Shown: positions 1 to 9,880, counted from the first letter of the stretch. The stretch is 64,000 bases of DNA from Ornithodoros turicata (GCF_037126465.1 NW_026999355.1:1178001-1242000); one strand, 5' to 3'. The notes: generated by a model not told the origin, from the letters alone. A program made the numbers and translations.

Positions 1-426
1 CGTTTCTATCAATCTGTCATTGTGTCTGAAGTTGGTTGGTGAAAACTTCTGAGTGCACTCTTGAAGAGAGAAACCACAGGCTAGAAGACTACCTACATAC
101 AAGCAGTACAGTCCACATGTAGCAGATCCATATCCCTGAAGTCGTTTTGCATTGTAGTGAAAGGAAGATGTTGGGTGAATAAACTGGTAAATTTCTTTGC
201 AAACTGGTCGTATGCCGTAGCTGTCGAAATAAGAAATGCTGTTGTTCTTAGAGATGTAACATAAGGTCCAGTGTTCTCCAGGAGAGGATCTAGGAGCTGT
301 GTTTACAACATACAGCCCTGGTTCAGCTTTTTGACTTGCAATTTCATTGCATGCAAATGTTCCACGAAACAGTGGTCTTGTGCAGTGATTTCGAGCAAAG
401 GCTGCATAAAATTCCCATTCCTCCAT
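1..426 (-). CDS. Adenain-type cysteine protease of a virus-like element (partial at window edge)
   Basis: The frame starts with ATG at 426 and stays open for 142 codons to the window edge, so the C-terminus is missing. It carries the adenovirus-protease (C5 family) signature in order: GEHW with His52, YFDSYG with Asp68, Gln97, and TCGLYC with nucleophile Cys104. The adenovirus enzyme has the same order, with His54 and Cys122. In that family the enzyme matures capsid and core proteins after assembly. The gene lies 8 bp downstream of the 436-aa gene on the same strand, at the end of a packed four-gene cluster, as expected for the PRO gene of Polintons, adintoviruses and adenoviruses. No stop or frameshift is seen in the visible part. 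The family call is strong; whether the host still expresses it is unknown. Confidence 0.85.
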   Translation of the reverse strand, partial: MEEWEFYAAFARNHCTRPLFRGTFACNEIASQKAEPGLYVVNTAPRSSPGEHWTLCYISKNNSISYFDSYGIRPVCKEIYQFIHPTSSFHYNAKRLQGYGSATCGLYCLYVGSLLACGFSLQECTQKFSPTNFRHNDRLIET

Positions 427-434
427 TTTTTTTT

Positions 435-1745
435 CTATACGAATTTGACTCGTCTGTCTTTGTTGATTTCTAGCACACGAGGTGTTTCTGAAACAAAGAG
501 AACTGTAACAGCCTCTGTAAGATTTCCACCAAATGTTAGGGTGAGACGAACATTGGCTTGTACCACTGGACTCAGCGACTGCACTTCCACATCTGGAGTG
601 AGATGGTAGTAGAGCATAAACGTTTCTTTCTCATATGCAGCCGGAGCTAGAGGTATGTCTTTCCGCTTCAGCTTGTGAAGCAAATTCATATATCCTTTAG
701 AGTAGATCGATCGTTGAAAGTCAAAGTCATCTGTGTACTGTTGTCCACCAACATCAAGCACAGCTCTCTTAAGCTTGAAATTTTCAAGTTTAAATGGATT
801 CCTTTGTCTGTTACCCTGGTAGGCTTCACTTCTAACCATCAATACTGTCAGCTTTGAGGGAACTCGTTCACTGTAAAGGTCATCGAAAATCACTTGAGAT
901 TGATTTGGAGCAATTGTCCTGTACTTAATCTCTAATCCTCGAAGGAGGTATGATGCTGGAGTTGTCTGAAGTCTTCGTTCGATGCCGACGAGTACACTTG
1001 GAGAAACCTGCACACGTCGCAGGTACAACACAATTCGTGAAAACTCTATAGTGTGTTTTTCAGTCTCGCTGGCAGGTGCAAGAAGTCGAAAATCATCTGT
1101 GTTCTGACGAAGGACAACTCTTATGTCGACTCCATTGAGAAGAAACTTTTCCTGTTGACATATATCACTGAAGATAGGGGAATAAAGATCGCAGAGTGCC
1201 GAACCTTTGGTCCGTTTGTAGCGTGCAAAAATTCCTTTTGCCTCAACAGGAGCGGCAAAATTTTCAGATTCTCCCACTGGATCTGGTTCGTAGAGCATTG
1301 CAGAGAGGGTGTGAGTTTGAGTAACATTATTAGCATTTGTTATTATGTCCAAGTATGAACGATATGCATAATTTTCGAAGTTAGAAACCAGTGTCGAATT
1401 AAGGTAGACGTGGACATGATGAAAGAGCGAGGATGCAAATGCTTGCACAGGTATCACACTATCTGGTGTCACTGTACTGCCAACTGTACTTGATGCTGTA
1501 TCTCCATTTTTCCGTACAATTTTGCATTGAATGTGTAGAAAACTAGACTGCAAGTCAAAGAATCCACCTCCGAGACCTGGAACATTATATTCGATTACAC
1601 CACTTGCTGTAGGGGCAGAAACTGGAAAAAACTCCACATATTCTGACTTCTCCAAGGAAAAGTTTGTTGGAGGAAGAGAAAACAGTTCCAATTGGTTTGT
1701 GGTGCAGAGGCAGGAATTCTTATGTACTATTGCGATGCTAGACAT
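435..1745 (-). CDS. F54H12.2-family virus-like protein, candidate double-jelly-roll capsid protein
   Basis: An intact 436-residue frame from ATG at 1745. It resembles the invertebrate family annotated only as 'uncharacterized protein F54H12.2-like'. Recognisable stretches are FLLNGVDIRV (about residues 201-210) and VQVSPSVLVG (about 245-254). The protein is rich in beta-type sequence, with no signal peptide or membrane segment. Its 5' end overlaps the small basic gene by 8 bp and its 3' end is 8 bp from the protease, which is virus-style packing. The neighbours make it a capsid candidate, probably the major double-jelly-roll protein, although it is shorter than typical Polinton capsid proteins. 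The family match is fairly sure; the capsid role is inference. Structure prediction would decide between major capsid protein and a fibre or turret role. Confidence 0.7.
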   Translation of the reverse strand: MSSIAIVHKNSCLCTTNQLELFSLPPTNFSLEKSEYVEFFPVSAPTASGVIEYNVPGLGGGFFDLQSSFLHIQCKIVRKNGDTASSTVGSTVTPDSVIPVQAFASSLFHHVHVYLNSTLVSNFENYAYRSYLDIITNANNVTQTHTLSAMLYEPDPVGESENFAAPVEAKGIFARYKRTKGSALCDLYSPIFSDICQQEKFLLNGVDIRVVLRQNTDDFRLLAPASETEKHTIEFSRIVLYLRRVQVSPSVLVGIERRLQTTPASYLLRGLEIKYRTIAPNQSQVIFDDLYSERVPSKLTVLMVRSEAYQGNRQRNPFKLENFKLKRAVLDVGGQQYTDDFDFQRSIYSKGYMNLLHKLKRKDIPLAPAAYEKETFMLYYHLTPDVEVQSLSPVVQANVRLTLTFGGNLTEAVTVLFVSETPRVLEINKDRRVKFV

Positions 1746-2163
1746 TTTCTGTAGTAAAAAAATCGACCTTTCTTCGCTTCTTCAGGGATTTTACTGACCG
1801 ACCCACCCTCTTACGTTTGCTTTTATTGTTGACAGATTGTTTTCTTTTCCTTCCTTTTCCTCTGAGCCTCTGAAGCAACTCGTCACGTGTTGAATGGATT
1901 GTACGACCAACTCCTTTCCTTAGAGCTTCTCTAAACGTTGATCCCTGCTTAACTTCTTCTGCTATGTGTCGTCCAGTGTCGAGGAGCTTTCGACTCACGT
2001 AGGGAGCTACCTTCTTCGTTAGTATAGGTATAAACTGCTGCACTAAATCAGAGAAATAACCAGATCCGACTTGATAAAGAGGAGCTGAATAATGTGGCAG
2101 TGGTTGATCACGTTTGCCCGTACCATAATGTGCTATGCAACAGGGTGCCTGTGTTATATACAT
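1738..2163 (-). CDS. Small basic core-like protein of the virus-like cassette
   Basis: An intact 141-residue frame from ATG at 2163. It overlaps the upstream 349-aa gene by 10 bp and the downstream 436-aa gene by 8 bp. The N-terminal third is proline- and glycine-containing (YQVGSG around residues 31-36). Next comes an amphipathic-looking stretch, then a C-terminal tail from about residue 99 packed with Lys and Arg, including KRKR and KKRRK clusters. Adenoviruses and adintoviruses encode small basic pX/pVI/pVII-like proteins that bind DNA or the membrane and are cut by the viral protease. Position, size and charge fit such a protein, but the sequence is too short for a firm family call. The basic clusters could also act as nuclear localisation signals. 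Confidence 0.6.
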   Translation of the reverse strand: MYITQAPCCIAHYGTGKRDQPLPHYSAPLYQVGSGYFSDLVQQFIPILTKKVAPYVSRKLLDTGRHIAEEVKQGSTFREALRKGVGRTIHSTRDELLQRLRGKGRKRKQSVNNKSKRKRVGRSVKSLKKRRKVDFFTTENV

Positions 2164-3203
2164 TTTCGAAAATGCAGTGTCACTCCAACACGTCCTGAGC
2201 CGGCAATGAATGGAATGAAATCACCTATCTCGTTTGCCAGTTCGATTTGAATGGTGGTCAGTTCTTTTGCTATCACATATTTATAGTAAAGATTAGTGAA
2301 AGAATATGAAATCACTTCATTCCGACTCTGCACTCTGAAAGGGAGTAAACGGAGAAGAGGTGCCGTGATATCACCGACAGCTTCATTCTCGATGATGTCA
2401 CTGTAAATAAAGATATAATTTTGTGCTGGAAAAAGACAGACATCCCGCTGGGCTACAGCAAAACTTGAGAAGGTTGTCCTTTTTCCGAATCCAAGCATCA
2501 GAGCCAAATATGGATGAAATGTGACATAACCCTCGCTACGACCTTCCAGCTGACATACTCCATTGTATGGATTATAAAACAAAACACGTGCACTTTCTGG
2601 TAGCCCTAGCTTTGTTCGGTATGCATGATTTATTGCATCAACTAGGTCCTTTCCCGACTCGTAATACCCTTCTGGAATTTCATATTTTGTTGTACGTGAG
2701 CGGTACGTGATTAAAGTAATTTTTTCTTCTGTATCCTCTTGATACTTCAATACTTTTACTGGTTGACCTTCATCCACTTCCGAACATCCAATAATCTTTT
2801 CAGGAAAACCAAGCTTGGCAGAGAGGGCTAGGCTCAACTCAAGTCCGGTATTGAGTGGCAGTTGTAGCTCATAATGTCCAGTGACACGTAGAATCCTTGC
2901 TTGGCTTTTTAAATGTTTCGTTAGGAATTGTCGAATTGGTAAGATAATGTTTTCTCCTGTGCGAAACTTAATTTGCTCTGTTGTGAGTGTAGGAGCAAAG
3001 AGACTAGTTTCAGATATAGCGTTAACAGTGTCCGTGACGTTCTTAATTGCAAACGGGACATTCACCTCTGTCAGGGCAACTTCCCACTTCCCATCTAAGT
3101 GCACGGGATGAGCAAGTTTAACTCTGAACTTACTCATCGTGTTATTAGGAAATACATCGGTGGAAGCGTTTGAGAGTAAATTGATGTAGAACTGGTCTGC
3201 CAT
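2154..3203 (-). CDS. 349-aa structural protein candidate (penton/minor capsid-like) of the virus-like cassette
   Basis: An intact 349-residue frame from ATG at 3203, the first gene of the minus-strand cluster. The N-terminus reads as a soluble beta-rich domain: YINLLSNASTDVFPNNT followed by GKWEVALTEVNVPF, a pattern I associate with proteins encoded beside F54H12.2-family genes. No transmembrane segment or signal peptide is seen. Near the C-terminus, residues 333-337 read IAGSG, which fits the adenain cleavage consensus (M/I/L)-X-G-X-G; the enzyme is encoded three genes downstream. A vertex (penton) or minor capsid role is inferred from position and partnership only. It could instead be a fibre or receptor-binding protein. 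The frame is undamaged. Confidence 0.6.
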   Translation of the reverse strand: MADQFYINLLSNASTDVFPNNTMSKFRVKLAHPVHLDGKWEVALTEVNVPFAIKNVTDTVNAISETSLFAPTLTTEQIKFRTGENIILPIRQFLTKHLKSQARILRVTGHYELQLPLNTGLELSLALSAKLGFPEKIIGCSEVDEGQPVKVLKYQEDTEEKITLITYRSRTTKYEIPEGYYESGKDLVDAINHAYRTKLGLPESARVLFYNPYNGVCQLEGRSEGYVTFHPYLALMLGFGKRTTFSSFAVAQRDVCLFPAQNYIFIYSDIIENEAVGDITAPLLRLLPFRVQSRNEVISYSFTNLYYKYVIAKELTTIQIELANEIGDFIPFIAGSGRVGVTLHFRKCI

Positions 3204-3242
3204 TTTTTATTGTTCTGACTAATCTCCGTTTGCATGCACCGT

Positions 3243-3249
3243 TTTTATA
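3243..3249 (-). promoter_or_regulatory. TATA-like box upstream of the virus-like cluster
   Basis: Minus-strand TATAAAA lies about 40 bp before the ATG at 3203, the first gene of the four-gene cluster. The gap suits a short 5' leader. It is a candidate core promoter for one polycistronic late-type transcript, judged by motif and position only. Confidence 0.4.
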
Positions 3250-3301
3250 AGACTGAGGCGCGTGCCCAGTCTTAGTTATTTACATAGTAGGTGTGCATGC
3301 A

Positions 3302-3620
3302 ACCTAATTATAATAAGAAGCGCGTGTTGCGCGTGCGAGGGACTTGCTGGAGGCTGGCTTACGATATGGGGGCTGGTGCCCACGTGGTTAATTCCTCAGA
3401 TGACACAGTGAGGTCGGTATCACTCTGACGTGGTTTACTCCAACACAGTAGGGCGTGCACCTAATTATAATATTAAGAAAGGCATGTGGCAGGGATGGCT
3501 TACCAGATGGAGTCGTGAAAGTGGGCTGGTGCCCACGTGGTTAATTCCTCAGATGATACAGTGAGGTCGGTATCTGTGGGCTGGCGCTCACGAGGTTTAA
3601 CCCTAATTAACATTCGCAAG
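3302..3620. repeat. Degenerate direct repeats, about 157 bp period, upstream of the virus-like genes
   Basis: The core ctaattataa recurs at 3304 and 3461, with a weaker copy at 3603. The block gtgcccacgtggttaattcc, followed by a shared cagatga-acagtgaggtcggtat segment, occurs in the first two units (about 3377 and 3537). Spacings are about 157 and 142 bp. These non-coding repeats lie between the cassette promoter and unrelated sequence, so they may be the terminal or intergenic region of the element. Function is not known. Confidence 0.6.
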
Positions 3621-3666
3621 AGCGGGATGGGGCGGGGACGGGGGCGGTCTTGTTTGTTGATGCTAA

Positions 3667-3726
3667 ATACGCTAGCTAGCGTATCTAGCAATTGTTTTGC
3701 TAGATAGGCACTGCGAGATACGCTAG
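3667..3726. repeat. Palindrome cluster (18-bp palindrome plus hairpin)
   Basis: Positions 3667-3684 are a perfect 18-bp palindrome centred on gctagc. It is followed by a hairpin with 9-bp arms (3683-3691 and 3697-3705) and a 5-nt loop. A partial repeat of the palindrome arm (agatacgctag) follows at about 3716-3726. The cluster marks the far side of the direct-repeat block and could be an element end or a replication or recombination site. Confidence 0.6.
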
Positions 3727-4650
3727 TTTTTCTGACTACTTACTTGACTTACAAACACAGTTTTTGAATTATTCCGTCCTTTTTGTTCCCCGTGTAGCCG
3801 AGCAAGCTAAAAAGCCATCATGACAAATTCGTGTGCATCGTTATTAGCAGAATGAAAATTCATATTGCTGAAACCCCTGGGATATGCCTGTAAATATGCA
3901 GCAAAACACGTAGTCTCATGTAGTGAAATTTGTAGCATCAGGTTTGAAACAGATCAGTTTTCGTGCGACTGCGACATCTTCTGAAGATACTTTACCCTCA
4001 GTGCGAATAATAAATTGTCAAATAGAACACGTTATCAGTTTGTATACATCAGGTTCTGCTTCCAACACAACCCGCAGAAACCACGGGGTAGAAACCTTCA
4101 GCTGTTCTTGATCCGTCGCAAAGAAATCTACCGCGCATACCGTATGAATAAGCGATGAAATCATCTCGTTTATGTTGATGTTAGAAAATATATATATATA
4201 TATAAAAGGGCTACGCAAATAAGCTTCTCACCGTACACCCCTGCTGAAGAAAACATGATACGCGAGAAACAAAGAAAAAAATATTCAGTATGCATATGCG
4301 CAAATACGTAAAAGGTGACAATAGTTGTTTGTACGAATTGAAACGAGCTTCAAGAAGAAAGTTCCGCGTGAGATGTACTTAGATTTTGCTAGTAGAACCA
4401 TCCATTCATTTGCAATAAGGGGGCTTGTTTTTTGGGAGGGGGGGGGGAGAAAATGTCTGGGATCCGCTCCTGAAAGGTCTAAATATCTCCTTAGGGGATC
4501 AAGACGAACCTGTAGTCAGCCCATTTTGTGCCTTTCATGCTGCATGCCTACATGTATACTTTATCATGCTCTTCGTTCTGACGTTGTGCGAAGGTTCTCT
4601 GCCCCCAGAATACTTCCGTTGTTGCTGGAGCAATCGGACAACTGAAGACC
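3727..4650. other. No gene seen; AT-rich spacer with a (TA)n run
   Basis: Short frames only, none recognised. A (ta)n microsatellite lies at about 4190-4204 and a G-rich run at about 4436-4450. The right part, from about 4600, is the 3' flank shared with the other U1 units (block gaatacttccgttgttgctgg). Confidence 0.4.
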
Positions 4651-4677
4651 TTCCAGCCCCATGCAAGTAATCCATAT

Positions 4678-4697
4678 TCTGCTTTTTAAGATCGACA
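4678..4697 (-). promoter_or_regulatory. snRNA 3' box of U1 copy A
   Basis: Minus-strand GTCGATCTTAAAAAGCAGAA, immediately 3' of the RNA, fits the snRNA 3'-end box pattern GTTTN(0-3)AAARNNAGA closely. Equivalent boxes follow copies B, C, D and E. Confidence 0.6.
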
Positions 4698-4700
4698 GAA

Positions 4701-4865
4701 ACGGGGGCGAGCGCGTACGCAAGCCCCCACTACCAAAAATTGCATGTCCCAGCTACCCCGATTTGGGGAAGTGGCGGGTTTCAACCAAAACGCAGTGCAA
4801 TGTCTTGGCCTCCACCCGGGGAGCCTGCCACACTGATCACAGGCTTCCCGACACCAGGTAAGTAT
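4701..4865 (-). ncRNA. U1: U1 snRNA copy A (structurally complete)
   Basis: U1 snRNA is the RNA of the spliceosomal U1 snRNP that base-pairs with 5' splice sites. On the minus strand the copy begins ATACTTACCTGG, the invariant U1 5' end. Stem-loop 2 has the U1A-type loop ATTGCAC closed by a 7-bp stem CCAAGAC/GTTTTGG (one G-U). The Sm site is AATTTTTGG and a GC-rich stem-loop 4 follows. The length of about 165 nt is normal for U1. A metazoan-type snRNA 3' box follows at 4678-4697. The 5' flank is shared with the other copies, including the PSE-like block. I see no inactivating change, but stem-loop 1 differs from copies C and E. Confidence 0.85.
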
Positions 4866-5050
4866 GCCGGGGCTTGCATCGCGAGTTGCACCCAAGGGAT
4901 CGCAGTATGCAACGTGAGAGGTGTTTGCTGTTGCGACAGGGGGAAATCCACGTAGTTTCAATGCCGCTCTCTTCATTATTGCTACGTGCCAGGATGACAC
5001 TTGTTGTAGTTAATCTGTTTCTTATTTAAATTTGTGAATTTTCAGTAGCG
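4866..5050 (-). promoter_or_regulatory. Conserved 5' flank (PSE-like region) of U1 copy A
   Basis: The sequence just upstream of the U1 5' end is conserved among the copies that keep it (A, C, D, E). The best-conserved block, around -64 to -40, has the pattern a-c-a-a-a-c-a-c-c followed by ttgcata. Its distance from the start fits an arthropod proximal sequence element (PSE). The PSE label is inference from position and conservation. Confidence 0.45.
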
Positions 5051-5289
5051 TAATGCTGTAACGGTCATTATGACAGCCTCGAAGGTAGACGTCAGCCGAT
5101 CAAGAAATATTAGAGCTGTCTCGATTGGGCTGCACGGCCGGCAAAAGGGGGTGGGCAGCCGGGAATGACGGCCCGGGGCCTGAGCCCCTTCAGCACGACG
5201 GAGACATATGAGAAGGGGTCCCAGGCAGGACTCATCCCCGGGACCCATAATTTCTCTCGCCAGCCCATGCTGGGCTGTACTCTGTGAAT

Positions 5290-5800
5290 TAGTGTAAGCG
5301 CTGCAACCTCCCGCATTAGATTCAACGGAACTGCGAACCTTTGCTCTACACTCGACCATTTGTTTGGGAAAAGTGCCATGGGAGTTCAGCACGAGTTCAC
5401 AAATAATGCTTGGCCGTACTGCGTGAACTATAGTGCAGGCGGGGCGAGTTCCCTCATTCGATTCAACGGATGTGTAAACTTTTGCACTACACTCGACCAT
5501 TCGATTGGGAAAAGTGCCATGGGAGTGCAGCACGAGTTCACAAAAAAAGCTGGGCTGTACAGTGTGAACCAGTGCAAGTTCCCGCATTCGATTCAATGGA
5601 AGTGCAAACCTTTGCACTACACTAGACCATTCAATGGGGAAAACTGCAGTGGGAGTGCAGCACGAGTTCACAAAAAAAAAGCTGGGCTGTATCGTACGAT
5701 TGGGCTCTATACTCTATGAACTAGTGCAAGCAGTGCAAGCTCCCGCATTCGATTCAACGGAAGCGCAAACCTTTGCACTACAACAACATCAACAATTACC
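5290..5800. repeat. Degenerate tandem repeat, about 130-160 bp period, beside U1 copy A
   Basis: The core cattcgattcaacgg recurs near 5314, 5455, 5586 and 5747. It alternates with tttgcactacactcgacca and gtgcagcacgagttcac blocks, giving about 3.3 units. The same repeat occurs at 59.94-60.33 kb beside U1 copy D, so it is part of the duplicated U1 unit. The long frames across it are accidental. Confidence 0.7.
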
Positions 5801-5829
5801 TTTTGACGATGAAGTGGGGAGGTTTTGAA

Positions 5830-8040
5830 ACGGCGTTCGATGAAATGGGCAGACACCATTTTACAGCACAGTGTGGATATAACCGGGGCGCGGACAATTG
5901 CTAACCAGATAATTGCTCACCAAAAACTGCCGAGGCCGGACAATGGCTCACCACAGAGCCATTGAAGCCGGACAATTTCTCACCGCTTTTCCAGTTATAT
6001 GGTAATTTTATTTCGCGTTTTTTATGTGATGCGATTTTATTTCGCATTTATGATGCCCTTATACTTTTTTTATGTTAGCTGAACTTCTTTTTTAGCTTTC
6101 TTAGGTGGCTCCAAACAGATATAGGAATTCCACCAGTGAAGAGGGCGAGGCGAGAGGTTGGCCACCTGCAGGCACCCCTGAAGCGTCTTTGTCAGGACTA
6201 TACCTGCGTCACCAGGATCTTCGAAGGCACATAGAAGCCGTGGGGAGATGCATCTGCTTCCGAAGCCAGAACGATGATGAAAATAAATACTACGTGGTTC
6301 CAAAAGTACGCTTGTCTTTGGGAGCAGAGCTACGCTTTGTCGTCCACGAAGAAGGTCAAGAACTTGCAAGGAAGCAGACGAGCTGGTGATGATGGACATC
6401 CATAATTAGAATGGAGAGACCGAGGGACAAGTCGTATTGTGACCGTGTTGTTTATGTGTTCCTTAGTCTCTGGGTTTTAATTATGGATGTAAGAACTCGA
6501 CGTTTGCGGGAAGCGTTCAACCCAAGGGAATGAAACTCGCGAGTTCACTTGCGGACTAAAGTGAGGCGCTGCGAGCTTTTCGCGTCATCAGACGTCATGA
6601 AACGTCAGAATTTTTACGTCGAAGCGCGAGTTCTCAACCGTCACGAGCCCATTGGCTCCTGAGGCCGCTCCCCCGGTATGCGAGCGCTCATTGGTTGGTT
6701 TGAAATTATGAACTTTCCTTGGCGCGCTCAAGGTTGCGACGCCGTGTCGGCGGTGCCGGAGCAACTCGCCGGAAAGTTTCGAAATGTGTTGGGTGCAGCA
6801 AGGACGCAAGCAAAGCATCTATGCCGGTACCGCTTTGGATGGTTTTTAGTGTCCTTCCCTAACATGTTCTCGATATCGACTCTGAAAAACTCGGTGCCTC
6901 ATGAATACTTCTGCAAGTCAATTGAGTGGTAGATAAGTGGAGGGCATGCAGGTCTGTTTCGCTTGCTCGGTGCGACCACGATTCAAGAAGGACGAATACT
7001 GCGTTTTTCCGCTACTCACTCGATGACAGGTAAGTCAGTTCCTATTCCATTTTGCCGCTTAGCATAACATAGCGCCGCACCTGTGGCATATACGCAGCAT
7101 TTGGGCAGGTAGAATTTTTGGTTTTCACGTTTCTGATCCCTATCTTTCTTGTTCAGGTATAAGCACTCAACCCATATCTGCTTCAGAATAGCATCTGCAT
7201 GGATACAGTAGAATGGATAAGACACTCAGAGTGGTTGGAGCATCATCTTTCGGCATAGCAGCTTCACAATTTCCTTTGTGACAGGTCAACCAGGCGCCTA
7301 CACAAGCAGCAAAGGGATATGGACATGTTCTCTCTCATGCCGGATCTCTGAATGTGTGTGCCTGTGCAGCCAACATACTGTTGTTCTACTGTGAAATCTT
7401 CCACGTGAGACATCAGCAATCAGTGAATGCAAAGTTGCTTCGGCATTTCATTCGAAGTTCAGAAACAATGTTCATGTTCATATGATGTTTGTGTTCTGCA
7501 CAGCTACAGCAGACTTCATATTTGTGCTTTGGAAATACCTATCCCGGAAAATAAAGCACTTTGTGCAACAGAAACAGCCAACGCTTCCGCATTTTATTTA
7601 TTTCACTCGACGCGAACGGAGATCCACAACCACCCAGAACTGCCCAGAACCGCCAAAGTGGGGAGAGGGAGAGAACAGATGGGAAAGGGAAAGCCTCGCC
7701 AGCGTCACAGGTCACCCAGGGAGACAAAAAAAAAAAAAGCAAAGCAAAAAGCTACTCAACCGACGTCCAATGACAGGCCCAACGCTTGAGGTCACGTGAG
7801 TTTTTCCCAACAATAGAATTATACTACACGTTCATTCCCCTGGTTCAACCTTAGAAGGCTAAAAAAGAAGCTTAGCCAACGTAAAAAAGTCATGTATGAG
7901 CGCCTTATACGCGAAATAAAATCACATTACAGAGAATTAAGAAATAACGACAACAACAACTACTTTATTGTGCGATTACCTTAACAATATATTTCATAAC
8001 AAATTGCGAAGAGGATGAGGAACCACCTGACCCCACCTGC
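5830..8040. other. Non-coding or unrecognised region with a possible short transcript
   Basis: Nothing is recognised at protein level. The + strand has a 94-codon frame at 6105-6389 and an 84-codon frame at 6678-6932, neither with a known motif. A strong 5' splice-site match, acaggtaagtc, lies at about 7025. A polyadenylation signal aataaa lies at about 7550 followed by GT-rich sequence. A short spliced or non-coding transcript is possible but unproven. An A-run lies at about 7728-7738. Confidence 0.3.
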
Positions 8041-8149
8041 CCCCGTTCGTGGTTCAACAGCGCTCGAGCTCGTCGATGGCTGCTCCGTCGTGTTGGATTA
8101 AACACTTGTTGGAGTCATCCTTGATTGTCAAATTGTTTTCCAAATTGTC

Positions 8150-8410
8150 GGATTGTCATCCTTGTCGTTGCCAAATCCCGAGTGGGCGTCAAACTCTTCC
8201 GAGACTAGAACTTCTCGCAGCCTTGTTATCCTGTAGGCTCCTCAAGGCTACTCCAGACTACGTCAGCAGTTTTTAACATCCCCCACTCTCAATGCCACGC
8301 CTGGACCGATTCCATGATTGTTCTGTCATGGATTCGGACAACGCCTGCACGTCTCCTACCATTTGTCAGCAATCGCCTTGCAGAGATCCAGCGTTATGCA
8401 TCATTCCCTC
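8150..8410 (+). pseudogene. BEL/Pao-type LTR retrotransposon Pol fragment (RNase H region)
   Basis: The plus strand reads LPRLELLAALLSCRLLKATP at about 8195-8255. A frame change leads to AWTDS (about 8298-8314) and IVLSWIRTTPARLLPFVSNR. This order, PRLELLAA then WTDS then VLSWI, is typical of the Pao/BEL Pol region around RNase H. No flanking protease, integrase or LTR was found, and the frames are interrupted, so this is a relic. Confidence 0.6.
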
Positions 8411-9294
8411 TGTAGCCTTCATTCTGTAACCGGTAACCGCCAGGATGACTGGCAAAGACCTATGCGTCGTAGAAGTGGTCTAAAAGGATGCTCCCCCCCT
8501 CATCGGCTGGTATACGTTAATGCGGGGTCCTCGAAAGGCAACGTCAAGCAAGAGGTTCGTTCTAATCAAACTCTTCAATTACTCTGCCAGCAACACCTTC
8601 GTAGAAAACTTGAATGAATAGAACATGTCCATGACCGTCATGGGATACGGACATTAAGAAGCTGCAGCACAACTGGTTCGCGGGCAATGACGTCTTCGAT
8701 TTGCATCTAGCCAGTGACGATGAAATTCCCACAACCTGTACGGGAAGTGCTAGAAGGTGTAGAGCAGGTTGGTGAAAACTTGACATGATCGAACGCACAG
8801 ATATCCGTGTCCGTCTGTGTTTTCTGTATGTTTCATCATGTCAAAATGTTCGGGAAGTGTTATAGATTGTGTCTTCGTCAGGGGGTACAGAAAAGCTAGT
8901 GGTGGCCAATCAGCTACTTCAGTTTCCACAGGCCTCCGTTGTCCATCGTCGGAGAATGCCAACGATGGCGTCATAAATGCTATTGCATTTCAATGATAAT
9001 CTGCACAGCGATTTCTGCACATTTTTTTCCCTTTCCCGCGCTCCTAGGAGGGAAGCGCCGTGAATGGCGACTGGAGATCACGTGGTTTCGCAGCCGTCCA
9101 TTTTCCCCGGACTATTGCGCAAACGGCACATTCTGGGGTTTGGTAAAAAAAAAAAAAAAGAAAAAGAACGCTCTTTTGGAAACGTTGCATTACTTCGAGT
9201 TTGCACACGGCTCACAGAAAGGAAACTTGACCAGATGGGCGTATCATGCGCTGAGCGGTGACGCAACCTTGCGCAACGGCGAAGGGTCGTCTGC
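8400..9294. repeat. Paralogous block shared with 55.72-56.67 kb
   Basis: Sequences from the block aggatgactggc (about 8440) through gcaacggcgaagggtcgtctgc match 55.7-56.67 kb with scattered differences. At both loci the block lies 3' of a U1 snRNA copy, so it belongs to a larger duplicated unit. Small indels break any reading frame, and an A-run at about 9147-9160 is present only here. No gene is recognised inside it. Confidence 0.7.
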
Positions 9295-9880
9295 ACAGGG
9301 GTGACACAAACCCGCCATTGTTGTAACTACCATCAAGCGGGTGCTTTTGGCAAAACTGCCATCTTGTCCTGGTCGCACGTCATAGAAAACGTCATTTTGA
9401 GGTCATGTGACTTTGTTTACATGTCGTTTTGCCGCTTACCGACATATTTTCGCCGTCATAACACCAAACGATGAACGTATTTTGCCAGCGTAAACTATGC
9501 GGTGCTTCTTCCGCAACATGGTAGCCCGTTTCAGCTTAGTTTAAGTACATCGCATCGGCTCGGTAAGTCTTAACGCGCGGTCGTCATCACATCTTTGGAA
9601 GTTGTCACAATACGAGGCTTTATGTGTGAAACTCCGCGTTTTATTGCGAGATTATCGGATAAAAATAATTACCGTGATCGAAAAACATCCAAAACGTCGT
9701 CCAGAAACAATAACCGCATTGTTTACAAATGGTTTGGCCACCGATCACGGGCGCCGCCATCTTTAAAGTCACGTGTGCCTTGACGTTTGCTGTGACGTGC
9801 GACCAGGACCTGTCCAGGATGCATTGCGTTCGCCAAGCACGCTTTCGTCTACGGAGCAATACGTTGGATGCCACCCCTGT
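9295..9880. mobile_element. 586-bp non-autonomous DNA transposon with 10-bp TSD (MULE-like)
   Basis: The element has terminal inverted repeats ACAGGGGTGrCA (left acaggggtgaca, right tgccacccctgt). It is flanked by a perfect 10-bp duplication ggtcgtctgc (9285-9294 and 9881-9890). The paralogous site next to U1 copy D (about 56.67 kb) has one copy of the target and no insert. A 9-11 bp duplication suggests the Mutator group. No transposase is seen. Confidence 0.75.

Noticed and set aside
4854..4865. Perfect-looking 5' splice site CAGGTAAGTAT on the plus strand (also at 56896-56906)
   Set aside because: It is the antisense of the U1 snRNA 5' end, which by nature complements 5' splice sites.
5042..5671. 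209-codon minus frame with internal repeats
   Set aside because: It is a reading through the degenerate tandem repeat beside U1 copy A.
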